Positions 4,515 to 5,730 of a stretch of DNA of 5,730 nt are shown one piece after another. Numbering within the stretch: the stretch's first letter is position 1; every line of letters begins with the position of its first letter. Where the stretch lies: positions 1 through 5,730 of the forward strand of contig NCJP01000112.1 in the NCBI GenBank assembly GCA_002278985.1, written 5' to 3'. A model generated the notes under the pieces. It did no database searches. It was not told where the DNA came from and was given only the letters and a program-made list of their open reading frames with translations. The DNA is from Erythrobacter sp. 34-65-8 (lineage in GTDB: Bacteria; Pseudomonadota; Alphaproteobacteria; Sphingomonadales; Sphingomonadaceae). The translations under genes were made by a program, and so were the position numbers.

Positions 4515-5730
4515 CTACTCCGGTGCGGACATTTTCGCGATCTGATCGTCGAGCGCCTTGAGTACTTCGGCGCGCACTTCTCCGGTAAGGTTCTGGTCAC
4601 GGGCAAGCGCCTCGCGTGCCTCGCGCAGGCCCGACAAGACAGAGGCAGAGGCGGTCACGTTGGTCCGGCACAGGACCATGACCTTTCTGCCATCCTTTTC
4701 CTGCCAGCCGCCTTGGCCGGCGGCATCCTTGCAGTCCACATCGATGCGGCTCATTTCCTCGCCCACCGAACGGCGCATCTCGATCATCGCAATGCGCCGG
4801 TCCTTTCGGGCTTCGGCAAGGTCGCCTTCCATTTTCAGCATCTTGCCATCGAGCTCTGTGTGCAGTCGGGCTCGCTCCTCTTCGCTCAGGCCCTTGCCAT
4901 CAAGGATGATGATCCGACGGTTCTCGTCAAGAGAGACGCCGGGTGCGCGCTGGCTGTCGCTCTCGCCATCCTTGCGCTTGATGACAATGACCTTGCGCTC
5001 GACTCGCTCGCTGTCTTCGGGTGCCTCCGCCGCGATCTCGCCCCCAGCCTGCAACAACAGCGGGGCCGCCGGCGCGTCGGACGCAACCGGCGCTGCAGGG
5101 ACAAGTCCGACAAGCGGCGCAGCGGGAGCCTGATTGCCTTCGGCATAGCTGATCGAGGCCGTCAGCGGCAGAGCCAGCAGCCCCCCGGCCAGAAGCAGGC
5201 GACCCAGCAGGCGGCGGCGCGGGGAAATATCGGTCATGGTCAGGCTCCTCAAACGTTGAATGATGCTTTTCTCGCCCAGCACCGGGCACGCCATCGGCGC
5301 GGCAAGGGCAATGTTTGGCCCGGCGGCAAGACCGGCGATCAGGGTGGCATAGGCCGCGCGCTCCGCGCGTTCGCAATGCTCGACCACCCGGGCATCGCAG
5401 GCTGCCTCCTGGTCGCGGCGCATCGCTGCCCATCCTGTCCAGCCGAGCGGGTTGAACCAGTGCAGCGCGAACAGCGGCTGCACAGCGAAGTTGGCCAGCA
5501 GATCGCGGCCGCGATGGTGCGCCAGTTCATGCGCCAGCGCGAGATCGCGAGCCTTGCGGTCCGGCCATGCCATGAAGCCCGGCGGAAGTGCGATGACCTT
5601 GTCGATCACGCCGAAGGCCACAGGTGAGGTGGCGACCGGGGTTTCCACCAGCCTTATGGCGCCGGACTGGCCAACCGGCCGGGCATCAGCCAGCAGGACC
5701 CTCCGCATCCGCGCATAGAGCACAAACCGG
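4515..5730 (-). CDS. M56-family (BlaR1-type) membrane metallopeptidase, N-terminus outside window
   Basis: Integral membrane zinc peptidase related to BlaR1/MecR1, whose members sense an envelope signal and cleave a cytoplasmic target, often a BlaI-type repressor. Numbering here starts from the GTG codon at 5723, but the frame stays open to the right edge (Arg-Phe before it) and the usual N-terminal membrane helices are missing, so the gene is almost certainly cut. HELAHH is at residues 65-70 with catalytic Glu66; the third ligand is probably Glu106 in RRDQEAACD, a spacing normal for M56. A membrane segment at about 171-193 (LLGRLLLAGGLLALPLTA) is followed by an Ala/Pro-rich linker (199-224). 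The C-terminal domain runs from about 240 to 402. It is not penicillin-binding: it has a charged beta-like part (RKVIVIKRKDG, RRIIILDGKG), a long helix or coiled coil (280-325), Cys331 and Cys352, and a final helix. The sensor role of this domain is inferred. A BlaI-type regulator would be expected beyond the right edge but cannot be seen. Confidence 0.9.
   Translation of the reverse strand, partial: RFVLYARMRRVLLADARPVGQSGAIRLVETPVATSPVAFGVIDKVIALPPGFMAWPDRKARDLALAHELAHHRGRDLLANFAVQPLFALHWFNPLGWTGWAAMRRDQEAACDARVVEHCERAERAAYATLIAGLAAGPNIALAAPMACPVLGEKSIIQRLRSLTMTDISPRRRLLGRLLLAGGLLALPLTASISYAEGNQAPAAPLVGLVPAAPVASDAPAAPLLLQAGGEIAAEAPEDSERVERKVIVIKRKDGESDSQRAPGVSLDENRRIIILDGKGLSEEERARLHTELDGKMLKMEGDLAEARKDRRIAMIEMRRSVGEEMSRIDVDCKDAAGQGGWQEKDGRKVMVLCRTNVTASASVLSGLREAREALARDQNLTGEVRAEVLKALDDQIAKMSAPE

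Noticed and set aside
4713..5627. Plus-strand open frame of 304 codons opposite the M56 gene
   Set aside because: The product is His/Arg/Gln-rich without motifs, while the minus strand carries HELAHH and other M56 features.

Overview
The window is GC-rich, densely coding DNA from an alphaproteobacterium. The protein set suggests Sphingomonadales, perhaps Erythrobacteraceae: an IMP dehydrogenase beginning AYKDIPLGLTFDDVLL, a 3-hydroxybutyrate dehydrogenase, an M28 peptidase with a PA-like region, a YpfJ-type zinc peptidase and an M56 (BlaR1-type) peptidase. The order-level placement is inferred from protein style and composition. I see no rRNA, tRNA, CRISPR array, insertion sequence, phage gene or attachment site, and base composition looks even throughout.

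Layout. Positions 1-2906 carry three leftward genes. In transcription order these are a 3-hydroxybutyrate dehydrogenase (2906-2151), an exported, probably lipid-anchored M28 metallopeptidase (2119-647), and the 5' third of guaB (569 to the left edge, incomplete). The 31-nt gap between the first two suggests co-transcription; guaB follows after about 40-77 nt, depending on its start. Positions 2907-3023 are a short divergent intergenic region with no convincing promoter motif. To its right, two rightward genes overlap by 38 nt: a YpfJ-type membrane-anchored zinc peptidase (3024-3896) and an unrecognised secreted protein of 215 residues (3859-4506). The secreted-protein gene converges, with only 8 nt between stop codons, on a leftward M56 peptidase gene (5730-4515). 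That gene runs off the right edge and so lacks its N-terminal membrane segments.

How the genes fit together. GuaB (guanine nucleotide synthesis) and 3-hydroxybutyrate dehydrogenase (ketone body / polyhydroxybutyrate breakdown) are cytoplasmic metabolic enzymes. Three of the other four genes encode zinc peptidases that are exported or membrane-bound, and the fourth encodes a small secreted protein, so the region leans toward cell-envelope proteolysis. No shared pathway is shown by the sequence.

The most notable non-coding signal is a strong hairpin at 4441-4470, with a weaker one at 4473-4503. Both lie inside the end of the secreted-protein gene and could terminate transcription of the convergent M56 gene. 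Overall this looks like ordinary chromosomal DNA. I did not find a convincing new multi-gene system. The least understood parts are the secreted protein and the C-terminal domain of the M56 protein.
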